A DNA stretch of 64,000 nucleotides from Cephalopachus bancanus (lineage: Eukaryota > Chordata > Mammalia > Primates > Tarsiidae): positions 6,386,001 through 6,450,000 of the forward strand of contig JAPVLO010000138.1 in NCBI GenBank assembly GCA_027257055.1. Reading direction: 5' to 3'. The notes under the pieces were generated by a model. That model made no database searches, was not told the DNA's origin, and was given only the letters and a program-made list of their open reading frames with translations. A program made the translations under genes and the position numbers. Of this stretch, positions 24,112-35,739 are shown piece after piece; positions within the stretch are counted from its first letter, which is position 1, and each line of letters starts with the position of its first letter.

Positions 24112-24502
24112 TATCTTAATCTGTGCTGTATAACAAATACCCAAGACTGGATAATTTATAAACAACAGAAATGTTTTTTCACAGCTCTAAAGGCAAGGAG
24201 TCTAAGATCAAGGCACCAGTTTGGTTCATTGTCAGGTAAGTGCTCAAACTCTAATTCCAAGATGGTATCCTGTTGCTGCTTTCTGTCTGAGGGAATGAAA
24301 GCTGTGTCAGTGCATAGTGGAAGATCAAGAGAGTGCTTTCTTCAGCCTTAAGCACTCTGATAAGGGTGCTAATCCTGTTAATGAGGGCTTTGCCATCATG
24401 CCTTAATAACCTCTTAAAGATCACACCTCTTAATACTGCTGCATTGGGAGTCAAAGTTTCAACATGAATTTTGGAGGAAACACTATCATTCAAATCATTG
24501 CA
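24112..24502 (-). mobile_element. MaLR LTR (MLT1-type)
   Basis: In reverse it reads as an MLT1-type LTR. The left end has TGTATAACAAATACCCAAGAC and TTATAAACAACAGAAATG, next to CTCTAAAGGCAAGGAGTC and AAGATCAAGGCACCAG. The right end has CTAATCCTGTTAATGAGGGC, CCTCTTAATACTGCTGCATTGG and GTTTCAACATGAATTTTGG, ending ...CATTGCA. These are the expected blocks in the expected order for a nearly full-length solo LTR. MaLRs are ERVL-related; this copy is old and diverged. Confidence 0.82.
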
Positions 24503-27500
24503 CTCCCTAAATCCACTACTGGAGGCTCAAAGAATGCACAGTTAGTTATTTTAATATTTGTTTAATATATCTTTCTAAAGATAAATATTCTGGAACAATA
24601 AGCTTATAATAAATTTTCACATACAAATCAAGTTTGTATTGCTTCATGGTTCCTACTTAAACGGTTGTGAATTGACATGGGAAAACTTCAGATTTCATGA
24701 TAGCAGATTCTACATTTTATTTGAGTAAAATTAATCTGATATTACAGAAAAATGGAAAATAAATTCCTTTTTAAATACATACAAACCTAGACTAGGAAAT
24801 ACACTATTTAATTTCATTTGTGGACATAATGAGAATAATCATTAATTTCTGACTAATTTGGGTTAAAAATAAAAGTCATTTTTAGCTGACATGACATAAA
24901 ATGAATTTAATAAAGTCAAGCAATATAGTGTATATCACGGCTCTTATGAAATCTTATTCTCAATGTAAATATCTGCTAGATACAATATATTTACATGAGG
25001 GTAGAACAGACACTAAACCATATTTAGACCTATTTGTATGAAAAGACATGCCATATTAAAAATAATGAGGACTTCAGTTTGCTTGAATTGAATTAAATCT
25101 AAGGGGAAAAAACTTATAGAATATTAACATTCAAAAGACCACAGAAATACGATGAAAAAATGAGTAAATCAATTGGTTACTAATTAGGTGAGCACCAAAA
25201 TAAAACAAATAAAATAGATATCTTCTGACTTTTACTTCCCCAGAGATATAGTTAGAAAAATTTTTTTAAAATTACAAGATGTAGAGCTTCTTTGCTTTTG
25301 CCATTATCCTAATTTCTATAGTTATGTGGTGTAATTGCCACAAGAAGATAAAACATAAATGCTTTAATTTTTTTGATGGACAATTGTCTTATTCAATAAT
25401 CAAACTGTTTTTAATACATCTCAAACTAATATTGTCTTATTTTTAGTATATTGCAATTGAGAAAAAAATTGTGTATATATATATATATAAAAGAAAACCA
25501 TATAACAAACTCCTTAAAAGGTGAACACAAAAGTCAGCCTGTTGGATTCAAATTTAAATCTACACATTAGTGTAATACAGCATCTAAAAGTGCTATTATT
25601 ATTATTCACACCACAGTTAGTATTTTAACTAACATAACAGCTTTGTTGATCCTCCATAATTAAATATAAGAATAATCCTAACTATTTTCAATTAAAATTG
25701 AAGAGATAATTTAAAAAATAATGAATAGCATAATATATAATAGCATATAATATAATAATGATATAATATAATAAAAATATAAACACTTATCTAACATATA
25801 TTTATTGTTTGCTTCAGGATTTTTTAAATTGTGTATAGAATGCCTTATAAAAATATATACGTATTGTATATATATCTAATAGATGCTAATTATGTTTTAT
25901 TGCCTTGCTGTGACATTTGAATCACTAGATTTCTGAAATAAATTTGTCTTTAGTTGTCTGGAATTCTTTTTGGCATATCTTATTACAGCTCACAATTTTC
26001 GATATCACTTTCAACCTTATTCTAATGATTTATACAAGGTTTTGAACTGTACATCCTATTTTTAAACAAATAGAATGTTCTGTCACTGTTTATAACTGCA
26101 TTTTGATGGTCTTAATACAGTAGGACAATAGTAAAATGACTAATCTGTTTCAGGTAAGATTCTGATCTATTGATAGCTTTTTATTTTATATTAAAATTAA
26201 TTCAAACATTTAATTGCACATATTAGCACAATACATTCTTGTTTATATATCAATAAGTTCAATGCTTTTCAAAATACTTTGATACAAGAATACACATAGA
26301 TATATTTATGTATGTACACAAAAATACTATTGGTGCTTAGAAGATTTATATAAACTATATGCTGATGAAATCTTTCAACATAAACAAATTAAGCAAGTAG
26401 AAATTATTGTTTAACCTCTGATTAAAAATGAATATATAAACAAGTTTCATACTTGCTGTAAGTATAAAAATGCTCTTAGAAAAATATTATTTAAAAATAT
26501 TTTTCCAAAAGGAGTGTTCTATATACCTGTCAATCTTTTTCCTTCAATTGTTAAATTTTTTTTAGAAAGTTGACTACATTTAAGAGTTCTATAAAGTAGT
26601 TTTTCTGTCAGTGAAAGTAATCATTACATAAGAATAAAATTGACAATTTAAAAATTATGATTGTCTTCTCTCAGTACAGTATTTCTTAGAGTGTAATCAT
26701 TACTGAAAATGTATGTTTCAAAGCATCAAGTCAGAGTAGCATTTTCTATTGCAGATGTATTTATTCATTTTAGTCATATAATATGCTATGGATTAACTGT
26801 TGTATAGAGAGAAATTTTTGTCATGTTGAATAAATATTTAAAGAAATGCTCATTACTTCTTTATGTGCTTATTTCCTTTATTATTCAGGCACTATAAAAA
26901 TCATACTTACATAACAAAGAGTGAAATGGGTAGCAGTAGAAGATAGCTTCTGATTTTGACTTTCAATATTTCTCCTTACAGCCAACACCAGGTTATTAAA
27001 CTCAAACAAGCAAAACATCTTTATTAAGTAGATCATTCCTGATGCAAAGAAGTACACAACAGTGGCTCATATGCTCTGAATATTTTAGAAAACTAATAAA
27101 CAGTAATATTACATGAAGCATCAATGCCACAACTACTGCTACAAAAAGATTATAAAACATTATTGTATGGGAAGTTGCAGTGTGGAGTAAATAAGAGAAG
27201 AGCGTTTAGCTCCACTCACAGCAGATACTGACTCTTCTTTCTTAGAGGATTTTAAAATGAATTTTCTGTCCTACAGCTTTCTGATACATTCTGATCTCAC
27301 AGTGACAACACAACACACAAATAAGAAAAAAAAAGATTATAAAAAATAAAGGAGTGTGTGAGGGTTGTACAAAGTTCAATAACGGACAGAAATCACTGAT
27401 CCTGTGAAAGAAAGCATTAACTTTTCCAGAAACTGAGCTTTAAAATCTGAGTACTTGAAAATGTTGAACAAGTACATGAGCAAAGGAAAGATGCTTGAAA

Positions 27501-27596
27501 ATAAGAAATGAACTTTTTCAACACAATATTATCCAGACTGGTCAAGGAAAGTTCCCAGTGACATATGTAATATTTATCACTACTTTTTGTAGTAAT
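24503..27596. other. Unique AT-rich sequence, no gene seen
   Basis: About 3 kb of very AT-rich DNA. It includes small TA/ATA low-complexity patches (25473-25490, 25725-25790). There is no open frame of note and no named element. Confidence 0.6.
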
Positions 27597-27606
27597 AAGA
27601 AACTAG

Positions 27607-27896
27607 AGCCGGGCTTGGTGGCTCAGCCTGTTAATCCCGCGCCTTTGGGAGGCTGAGGTGAATGAATTGCCTGAGCCCATGGGTTCGAGACCCGCCTGGG
27701 CAACTTGGTGAGACCTCATCTCTACAACAAATCAAAAAAATCAGCTGGGCGTGGTAGTACGCACCTGTAGTTCCAGCTACTCTCGGAAGGCTGAGGCGGC
27801 AGCATCGCCGGAGCCCAGCAGGTCGAGGCTGCGGTGGCCGGGAGCGGCCACTGCACTCCAGTCTGGGCGACAGAGTGAGACTCCAACTCAAAAAAA
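27607..27896 (+). mobile_element. Alu, young lineage subfamily
   Basis: A full-length Alu flanked by AAGAAACTA (27597-27605 and 27897-27905). It carries a perfect right-arm hairpin GTGGCCGGGAGCGGCCAC (27834-27851) and the ACTCCAACTC end. Confidence 0.96.
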
Positions 27897-27905
27897 AAGA
27901 AACTA

Positions 27906-28751
27906 TAAAATATCAGAATTTGATTTATGTTATTATTTCTTTTATACACAACATTATTTTAAGACACACTTTTTTTATTATAGAAATTTATTAATTTATC
28001 CTATTCCCCTTATTCACTAGAGTTTGTTTTTATTGACTGGAATGTAAACTGTATACTTTTATATTAGGTCTAGTGACGCTGTTTGCATTTTGATGTTTGA
28101 TGTTTATAGTATTCTATTATACCCATGTACTTTTATTAAAATTATAGAATATAAATGCCCATTCAATTAAAATTTTCTTGAAATTTTATATTGAGTTTAT
28201 TATAATATAATATATATTAAAATATATATTAAAACAACACATACTAGTGGTGAAGTAATAAAACATGAAGTGAGATTAAAAGTAATATTATAAAAACAAT
28301 CTTATCTAATTCCAGAAATTAACTAAGTTATTATACTTTAATATAATTTTTTATTAATGGGAAAATATGCATATTTTCTATTAATTCTAATGCAAAGTTA
28401 ATTTACAATATTTTTGGAAAGAGAACTATTGAGTAGAAGTGACTTCCAGGCAAAATATTTATTTTTTGAGAATAGCTCATTCTGATTTTAATATATTGTA
28501 CATTATATTGGGAAGTATTTTAATCATAGTATTAAGAACATTCATTTCAATAGGACTTAGCATCATAATCATAAATTAACCATAATATATAGTGATAATT
28601 TTTAATAAAACTACCTAAGCACTTTTTAATATTTTATTTGTAAAAGAAAAGTTTAAAAATTGACATGGTTTTTTATTAAAAAAGCAAATTCTTAAGTCAA
28701 AAGCATAAATATATTACCATAGCTTTCCTTCTTTTATAAGACACTCAGTTA
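27906..28751. other. Unique AT-rich sequence, no gene seen
   Basis: Very AT-rich, with a TATATTAAAATATATATT tract near 28210. Nothing further is recognised. Confidence 0.55.
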
Positions 28752-28874
28752 ATAATGGCATTAATTCATTCATGAGGGCAGAACCCTTATATTAGGCCCC
28801 ACTTCCTGACACTGTTGTCTTGGTGATTAGGTTTCTAAGACATGCTTTTTGAGGGTCACGTTCAAACCATTGCA
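28752..28874 (-). mobile_element. MaLR LTR fragment (MLT1-type 5' part)
   Basis: In reverse it carries the MLT1 5' blocks: GGCATTAATTCATTCATGAGG, GGCCCCACTTCCTGACACTG, GTGATTAGGTTTC and a final TTCAAACCATTGCA. Only the first third of the LTR remains. Confidence 0.75.
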
Positions 28875-30350
28875 CAGCTCTTCTACTTGAAATCACTTTC
28901 CCCATACCTGAAGTATATACTTCAGAATTTTCTTTTGTTTGGTGAGGTCTATTGTTGTAAACTCTCAGTTCTTGTTCAGTCGTAAATGTCATTATTATCT
29001 ACTTCTTGAAGGTTGACTCTGGATATAGAACTCTAAGTAGACTATTACTTTTTTTAGCACAATGTAGATAATATTTCAGTTTTTCCTGGTTTCTGTGGTT
29101 AGGTTCACAGTTCAGTTTGTTTGTTTGTTTGTTTTTCACAACAGCAGTTTTCTTCTAGTTTCTCTGTCTTTCCCACTGTCTGTTTTACTGCACTGACCTT
29201 TTTAAAAGCAATTTTTCTAAAAATTATTTTTCTTCATAAGAGAGAATGTTTTTGAGGTTCTCAAACCTAAGTGCTTGGTGGAATTCAGCAATTCTGCAAT
29301 TTTGAGCTGTTTTTTCACTGAATAGATTTTTTTTCTAGTTTCAAGGACTGCATTATCACCATCTGAAATTTTAACTAATGATGCCAAATTTCTTCTCATT
29401 CTATTTTCTATTAACTGTTTTTTAACTTTGATTTTTTTTCCCTTTTTGAAATTACTTCCAGAAGAATACTTAATTACTTTGAATCCATCATCACATCTTT
29501 TTTTAGTTGTATTTAATCTGTTATTAATTCAAATTTAAAAAAAAATTCTATTTACTGACTTTTTAATTTTAGAAAATTTACTTCTTCTTATTTAGTGATT
29601 CTGAAATAAAAACTATTAAGGGTTAAATTATGGCTTAGGTTTGGCATGATAAATTCTTAATTGACTTATTTTGTCTATTTCGTTTTGCCAGATATATAAA
29701 TACTAATACAATATGCCAGAAAACCTACTTCAGTCCCCGTCAGTTTTGCTTATCTGATTAACTAGATTAGATAAATATAATTTTTAGGATGTCTTTTACT
29801 GCTCTGTTTGAATCTAATATAGTCATCTACACACTTCCTTTTCTTTGCCCCTTAAGCCTTTTCCCTGGGTCATTTTCTATTTATGAATAGAAGTTACTGG
29901 TTACACGTCAGGACTTTGCATCAATGAAGCATTCACCAAAGTGAGCTGCTACCATAACCATACTCATCCCATATTCTCGTTCCCATGTTATATTGAATAT
30001 ATCATGAGGTTAAGTAACTTGTTCAAACAAATTTACCTGATAAGCTGTAATGTGACTCAGATAATGTTCAATTAAAAAAAAATAAGTTCAATCTCAGAAA
30101 ATAAGCCTTTCTTCATATGAAGAAATCAAGGTCACAAGCATACAAAATCATCTTCTATGCACAATTATGCTGAAGTTCCTTAAAATCTCATGCCAAATAA
30201 CTGGATTCACATCCTTGTTTGAAGTCTGGATCTCTTTCTTAGCAGTATTAGGCAAACAGTGTCTGTTATTGCTGAAGGGTTCTGAATCTTAGCCTTCCAC
30301 ATGTTCCAAACTGGTGGTAACATCATGTATCAGATCACATAAGACAGAAA

Positions 30351-30415
30351 ATCCTTACTGCATACACCACTAATTAAACAAAAATTAGATCTAATGTGTC
30401 TATCAGATTGTAACA
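30351..30415 (+). repeat. Direct repeat copy 1
   Basis: Shares CACTAATTAAACAAAAATTAGATC exactly with the copy at 30846-30914. The flanks are similar (AATCCTTA.. before, ATCAGATTGT after). Confidence 0.8.
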
Positions 30416-30845
30416 ATAGAAATTTAGAAATATACAAATATTTCTTTAAAAAGTTCTATTTTTATTTTTGGTTTATTATTATTTTATTTTTCTTTAATCT
30501 GTAAATTTTTTTTATTCTTTATAACCTAAACCTGCCACATTTCTAGTCATATATCTATATTTAAATTAACTTACTGGTCTAATTTAACCTTCCCTACTAA
30601 AGCATACCTCTATGAATTTTACTTTAATTCACCTCTTGCTTCTCACTCTCTTTATGTGTGTATGTGTGTGTGTCTTTCCTCTTTCCTTCTATTCTTTCTT
30701 CTTCTCTTCCTATCCCTTCTAGGAGGGCCTTCTGAAGCTTCGATGACCCTTCCTGATTCAAAACAAGAGGAGCTGGCTGTATACCCTCATGTTTACCAGT
30801 CATTGCAAGCAGACTGCTCTTGGAGGTTGCATCTAGGCATACTCC

Positions 30846-30914
30846 AAATCCTTATAGCATACTCCACTAATTAAACAAAAATTAGATCAAAAGGGGCCAT
30901 CAGATTGTTATAAC
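30846..30914 (+). repeat. Direct repeat copy 2
   Basis: Second copy of the block at 30351-30415. The core is identical and the flanks are diverged by substitutions and small indels. Confidence 0.8.
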
Positions 30915-30976
30915 CTAGTCCCCAATAGCTGCACATCCAAGAAGCTGCCATTTCAAAACCAAATACATTTGACAAT

Positions 30977-31162
30977 TGTTATGGATTGAATTGTGCCCCC
31001 CGATCAAATTTCTATGTTGAAATTTTACATCCTACAGCCATGTAACTATATTTGGAGATAACACTTTTAAAAGAGGTTTAGCTGTAATTTTTTAAATGTG
31101 TTAATACTGAAAGACTGATGTTTATGAGCTTTCTGCCACCAGAAGCAACAACTCAAGAAACA
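30977..31162 (+). mobile_element. MaLR LTR fragment (MLT1/MST-type), interrupted
   Basis: It begins TGTTATGGATTGAATTGTGC, the standard MaLR LTR start, followed by a C-run, AAATTTCTATGTTGAA and TATTTGGAGATAAC. The middle is lost. GCCACCAGAAGC near 31134 may be a later MLT1 block. The L1 at 31163 follows at once. Confidence 0.7.
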
Positions 31163-32094
31163 TTTTTGGTTAGGTATACAAATAGTCGTTTTACAGGTAA
31201 AGTTTGGGCTTCACTTTAGTTCCCACTTTACCTGGTTTGAGATCAGGTACCCGCATCGGTGACGTGTACCCACTCCCCCACCCCTGGCGGTTTCCCACTA
31301 CTGCCAATCCCTTTCTTTTAGTGTTATGATAATTGTTCAGGGTCTGCTTACAAGTGAGACCATGTGGTACTCAGTTCTTTGTTTCTGAGCCAGATCACTG
31401 CGTATTATAGATTCTAAGTCCATCCAGGTTGCTGTGAAGTTCATAATTTTGTCCTTCTTTATGGTTGCATAATATTTCATCATGTATATGTATCACTTTT
31501 TTTTATTCAGTCTACTTTAGATATGCAGCACAGTTGGTTCCATGTTTTTGCTATTGTGAATAGTGCTGCAATAAACATGCAAGCACAGGTATCTTTTTTT
31601 GTAGAATAATTTGAGTTCCTCTGGATATATTCCCAGAAGGGAGATTGCTAGGTTGAACAGAAAGTCAATTTCTAGAACTTTTAGGAATCACCACACTGTT
31701 TTCCACAGAAGTTGTACTAGTTTACACTCCTACAAACAGTGTAGAAGTGTTCCCTTTTCCTCACACCCTCTCCAGCTTCTTCTTTTTTTTTTTTTTTTTT
31801 TTGAGTTATTGATAATGGCCATCCTGTCTGGAGTTAGGTGGTATCTCAGTGTAGTTTTAATTTGCATTTCTTTGAGGATTAGTGAGGCTGAGCATTGTTC
31901 TTGTATTTGCTGGCTGCTTGTATGTCTTATTTTGAGAAGTGTCTATTTATATATTTTGCCCACTTTTTAGTAGTGCTGTTTGTTTTTTTCTTTTCAGCAT
32001 GTTTGAGTTCCTTGTAGATCCTAGATGTTAGGCCTTTGTCAGATATTCAGTTAGCAAATATTTTTTTCCCAGCTGTGGGCTGTCTCCCCACTCT
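31163..32094 (-). mobile_element. L1 3' segment (part A of rearranged L1)
   Basis: 3' UTR and the C-terminal end of L1 ORF2 in reverse orientation, parallel to 110-1020 of the first L1 in this window. A pure T-run of about 18 bases expanded near 31785. It ends at CCCCACTCT, where an LTR begins; CACTCT (32089-32094) is half of a 6-bp target duplication whose partner is at 34404-34409. Confidence 0.9.
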
Positions 32095-33300
32095 TGTTAG
32101 AGTCCAGCTCTAACACAAGGGTTAGGCCTAAAGCGAGAGAATCAGACGCGGCGAAGGAAGAAGACATAAGTCAACTCCCTGGGTCGAGTTCGGGACTCTT
32201 CCAAAGTTTATTCAATTTTTACATATTTATATAAGGCATTTTCAACCCTCAACCCCCTCACACATATGCCTACAAAAGCTTACATTATGTTTTCTTTTAC
32301 AATTAAACGTTTTACAATGATTTATTTGTTCCTCCCTATTCTTTTTTTGTTTCCATTATGTTAAAACCAAAAGACAGGAACGAAACAACTTTTGCTAAAA
32401 ATAATTAACTGTAGCCTTTCAACCCTGACCCCTTTTATATCGTATTTCTAACAATTTGTACATGTAACTTAACAGCAATATATTGGCATTTACATCTATA
32501 ACTAATTTTATTGTTTCTTATAACTAATTTTATTATTTCTTGATTATTTCCTATAAACTTTCCTATTATGTGTCTATCTTTATTCTTATTTCTCTTATAT
32601 GAATCATAATCTAATAATGCTTAACAACCTTTATATGAATTATACTTGACTACTCTTATATCCTATATTTATTTTCTATTTAATTATTTTTTATCTAATT
32701 ATCTTTAATCATCATCCTATTTTTATCTACTTAAACTATTCTTTTCTATATTATTATACTTATACTACTAAATCATTTTACTCTTACAAACTTATATCTA
32801 CTATGTCTATACTTTCTTGAATTATGTTTAAAAGCAGCTGCCTTCAGGATTGACTTGTCTCAGTTCTCACAAACTTCCTTCTCCATCTTACCCGTCTAAG
32901 GTGTTATCTTAGTATAGGGTCTGTTAACCATTAAAAATAAAGAATGGGAAAGTTCTTTTATTTTCTTTATACACAATGGTTTTGCTTTTCATGGAAACGA
33001 AGGTAACTAAACATTCTCTAGTGTCTCTAATGGCTGTGCTTTTGCTGTGTTCCTTATTCATGTCTCAAACTTCAGTTTCACCAATACATCATCCTCGCTT
33101 ATCAATTAATGCTTCATCAGAAAGGGGTACTTTCTGTCTTATGCACACACTCCTAGAGATCAAAGGGGCCCACCAGTGGGATCCATGGGTCTTTGCCTCC
33201 GGCACGGCCGCTTTAGCTGGGGCCTTGCTCCCAGCCAGTGTTTTTCCCACTTTCAGGAAACCCTTACTTTGCCTTCTGTTAGGAGTTGCGGCTCCCGACA
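32095..33300 (-). mobile_element. ERV2 (ERVK-like) LTR, copy A, 1206 bp
   Basis: On the minus strand it starts TGTCGGGAGCCGCAACTCC and ends GACTCTAACA. It is the inverted partner of the LTR at 34410-35612, with few differences along 1.2 kb. A TATA box (complement of TTATATA at 32227-32233) and an AATAAA signal (complement at 32207-32212) lie about 20 bp apart, the same layout as the other class II LTR at 8776. The flanks are CACTCT at left and ATTGTG at right, which do not match each other. They match instead, in complement, the two flanks of the other LTR, which means the two LTRs have recombined. Confidence 0.93.
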
Positions 33301-33732
33301 ATTGTGCTTTTTATTTGGTTCTCTGCCTGCTTGTTGTATAAGAATGCAACTGTCTTTTGCACATTTATTTTGTACCCTGATACTTTGCAAGTACTTTATC
33401 GGTGCAAGAAAGTTTTGGACAGATTCTCTTGGATTTTCAAGAATCATATCATCAGCAAAGAGGGTTATCTTGACCTCCTCTTTGGATACCTCTGATTTTC
33501 TTCTGTTGTCTGATTACTCCAGTTAGGACCTCCAACACTATGTTGAACAAGAGAGCTGAAACTGAGCAACCTTGTCTTGTTCCGGTTTTGGGGGAAATGC
33601 TTCCAATTTTTGTCCATTTAGCAATATGTTGGCAGTGGGTTTATCATAGATGTCTCCTACTATTTTGAGTTATGTTCCCTATATACCTAGGTGTTCAAGG
33701 GTTTTTGTCAAGAAGGGATGCTGGATTTTATC
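33301..33732 (-). mobile_element. L1 ORF2 segment (part D of rearranged L1)
   Basis: L1 ORF2 RT region in reverse, parallel to about 1842-2300 of the first L1. It includes the complement of the F-A-D-D motif (ATCATCAGCAAAGAGG near 33449). It starts with ATTGTG, the right flank of LTR copy A, and is joined at about 33732 to a plus-strand L1 segment. Confidence 0.88.
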
Positions 33733-34409
33733 CACGCTCATGAATTGGAAGCATCAACATTGTTAAGTTGTTCATCCTACCCAAAGCACTCTATAGATCT
33801 AATGCAATAGCCATTAAATTACCAGCATCATTCTTCTCAGACCTGGAAATAACAATACAGAAATTCATATGGAATCATAAATGACCATGAAGAGTCAAAA
33901 TAATTATCAGTCAAAGAAACAAAGTGTGATGTATCATACTTCCAGACTTAAAACTTTATTATAAGTCTATAATAATCAAAAGAGCCTGGTATTGGTACAA
34001 GAGCTGGCATATAGACCAGTGGAACAGAATAGAAATTCTGGAAGCAAAACCTAAATTTTTCAACCAATTCATCTTCGGCAAAACCTCCACTAACAACCAC
34101 TGAGGAGAGGAGAACTTTTACAGTAAATGGTGCTGGAAAAACTGGCTGACCACATGCAGAAGATTAAAACAAGACTCCTACTTATCACTATACACGAAAA
34201 TCAACTCTAAATGAATCAAAGACATAAATGTAAAACCTCAAACTATAAGAATCTTAGAAAATTTAGGAGATGCCCTTATGGAAATTGGAACTGGCAACCA
34301 ATTCCTGATTAAAACCCCAAATATCCATGCCATAAGAGAAAAGATAGACAAGCAGGACCTCATCCAATTAAAAAGCTTCTGCAAAACCAAAGAAACCATC
34401 AGGAGAGTG
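33733..34409 (+). mobile_element. L1 ORF2 C-terminal segment (part B, opposite orientation)
   Basis: Plus-strand L1 ORF2 sequence starting CACGCTCATGAATTGG and ending CATCAGGAGAGTG. Its last six bases AGAGTG are the complement of CACTCT at 32089-32094. The L1 reading continues from here into the complement of part A, so the two pieces were once adjacent. Confidence 0.88.
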
Positions 34410-35612
34410 TGTCGGGAGCTGCAACTCCTAACAGAAGGCAAAGTAAGAGTTACCTGAAAGTGGGAAAAATGCTGGCTGGGAGCAAGGCCCCAGCTAAAGC
34501 GGCCGTGCCGGAGGCAAAGTCCCATGAATCCCACTGGTGGGCCCCTTTGATCTCTAGGAGTGTGTGCATAAGACAGAAAGTACCCCTCTCTGATGAAGTA
34601 TTAACTGATAAGCGAGGATGATGTATTGGTGAAACTGAAGTTTGAGACATGAATAAGGAACACAGCAAAAGCACAGCCATTAGAGACACTAGAGAATGTT
34701 GTTACCTTCGTTTCCATGAAAAGCAAAACCATTGTGTATAAGGAAAATAAAAAACTTTCTCATTCTTTATTTTTAATGGTTAACAGATCCTATACTAAAA
34801 TAACACCTTAGACCGGTAAGATGAGAAGGAAGTTTGTGAGAACTGAGACAAGTCAATCTTGAAGGCAACTGCTTTTAAACATAATTCAAGAAAGTATAGA
34901 CATAGTAGATATAAGTTTGTAAGAGTAAAATGATTTAGTAGTATAAGTATAATAATATAGAAAAGAATAGTTTAAGTAGATAAAAATAGGATGATGATTA
35001 AAGATAATTAGATAAAAAAATAATTAAATAGAAAATAAATATAGGATATAAGAGTAGTCAAGTATAATTCATATAAAGGTTGTTAAGCATTATTAGATTA
35101 TGATTCATATAAGAAAAATAAGAATAAAGATAGATACATAAGAGGAAAGTTTATAGAAAATAATCAAGAAATAATTAAATTAGTTATAAGAAACAATAAA
35201 ATTAGTTATAGATGTAAATGCCAATATATTGCTGTTAAGTTACATGTACAAATTGTTAGAAATATGATATAAAAGGGGTCAGGGTTGAAAGGTTACAGTT
35301 AATTATTTTTAGCAAAAGTTGTTTATTCCTGTCTTTTGGTTTTAACATAATGGAAACAAAAAAAGAATAGGGATGAACAAATAAATCATTGTAAAACGTT
35401 TAATTGTAAAAGAAAACATAATGTAAGCTTTTGTAGGCATATGTGTGAGGGGGCTGAGGGTTGAAAATGCCTTATATAAATATGTAAAAATTGAATAAAC
35501 TTTGGAAGAGTCCCGAACTCGACCCAGGGAGTTGACTTATGTCTTCTTCCTTCGCTGCGTCTGATTCTCTTGCCTTAGGCCCTAACCCTTGTGTTGGAGC
35601 TGGACTCTAACA
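34410..35612 (+). mobile_element. ERV2 (ERVK-like) LTR, copy B, 1203 bp
   Basis: It begins TGTCGGGAGCTGC and ends GACTCTAACA. TATATAA lies at 35473-35479 and AATAAA at 35494-35499. The AT-rich middle is composed of short degenerate TATAAG-type units. It is flanked by AGAGTG (34404-34409) and CACAAT (35613-35618), mismatched with each other but complementary to the flanks of copy A. No internal retroviral sequence accompanies it. Confidence 0.93.
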
Positions 35613-35739
35613 CACAATCCCATTCACAATAGTCATAAAAAAAGAAATACCTCGACTTGTCCCTAACCAGAGAAGTGAAGGACCTTTGCAATGAAAAGTA
35701 CAAAACATTGCTTAAAGAAATCAAAGATGACACAAAGAG
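35613..35739 (+). mobile_element. L1 ORF2 segment (part C of rearranged L1)
   Basis: Plus-strand L1 ORF2 sequence (CACAATCCCATTCACAATAG to ACACAAAGAG). In L1 order it lies directly before part B, with only about 14 bases missing, and directly after part D. It forms the outer 5' edge of the insertion, as expected for the inverted half of a twin-primed L1. Confidence 0.85.

Larger units (their letters stand above)
28875..30976. other. Mostly unique; possible old L1 scrap and a duplicated block
   Basis: No gene is seen. 28995-29075 has GGATATAGAACTCTAAGTAG followed by a T-run and TAGCACAATGTAGATAATAT, reminiscent of an old L1 ORF1 region in reverse, but too short to insist on. A (GTTT)n patch lies at 29114-29136 and a short TG run at about 30653-30672. 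A diverged block is present twice (30351-30415 and 30846-30914). Confidence 0.45.

Noticed and set aside
32976..33526. Open frames of about 120 codons over 32976-33526, mirrored at 34238-34689
   Set aside because: They lie inside the ERV2 LTR U3 and adjoining L1. The same peptides appear twice because the LTRs are an inverted repeat.
31163..35739. Excision of a DNA circle between two direct LTRs followed by inverted reinsertion
   Set aside because: It can explain the order of pieces, but needs more steps than a twin-primed L1 plus one LTR-LTR inversion, which also explains the piece ends.
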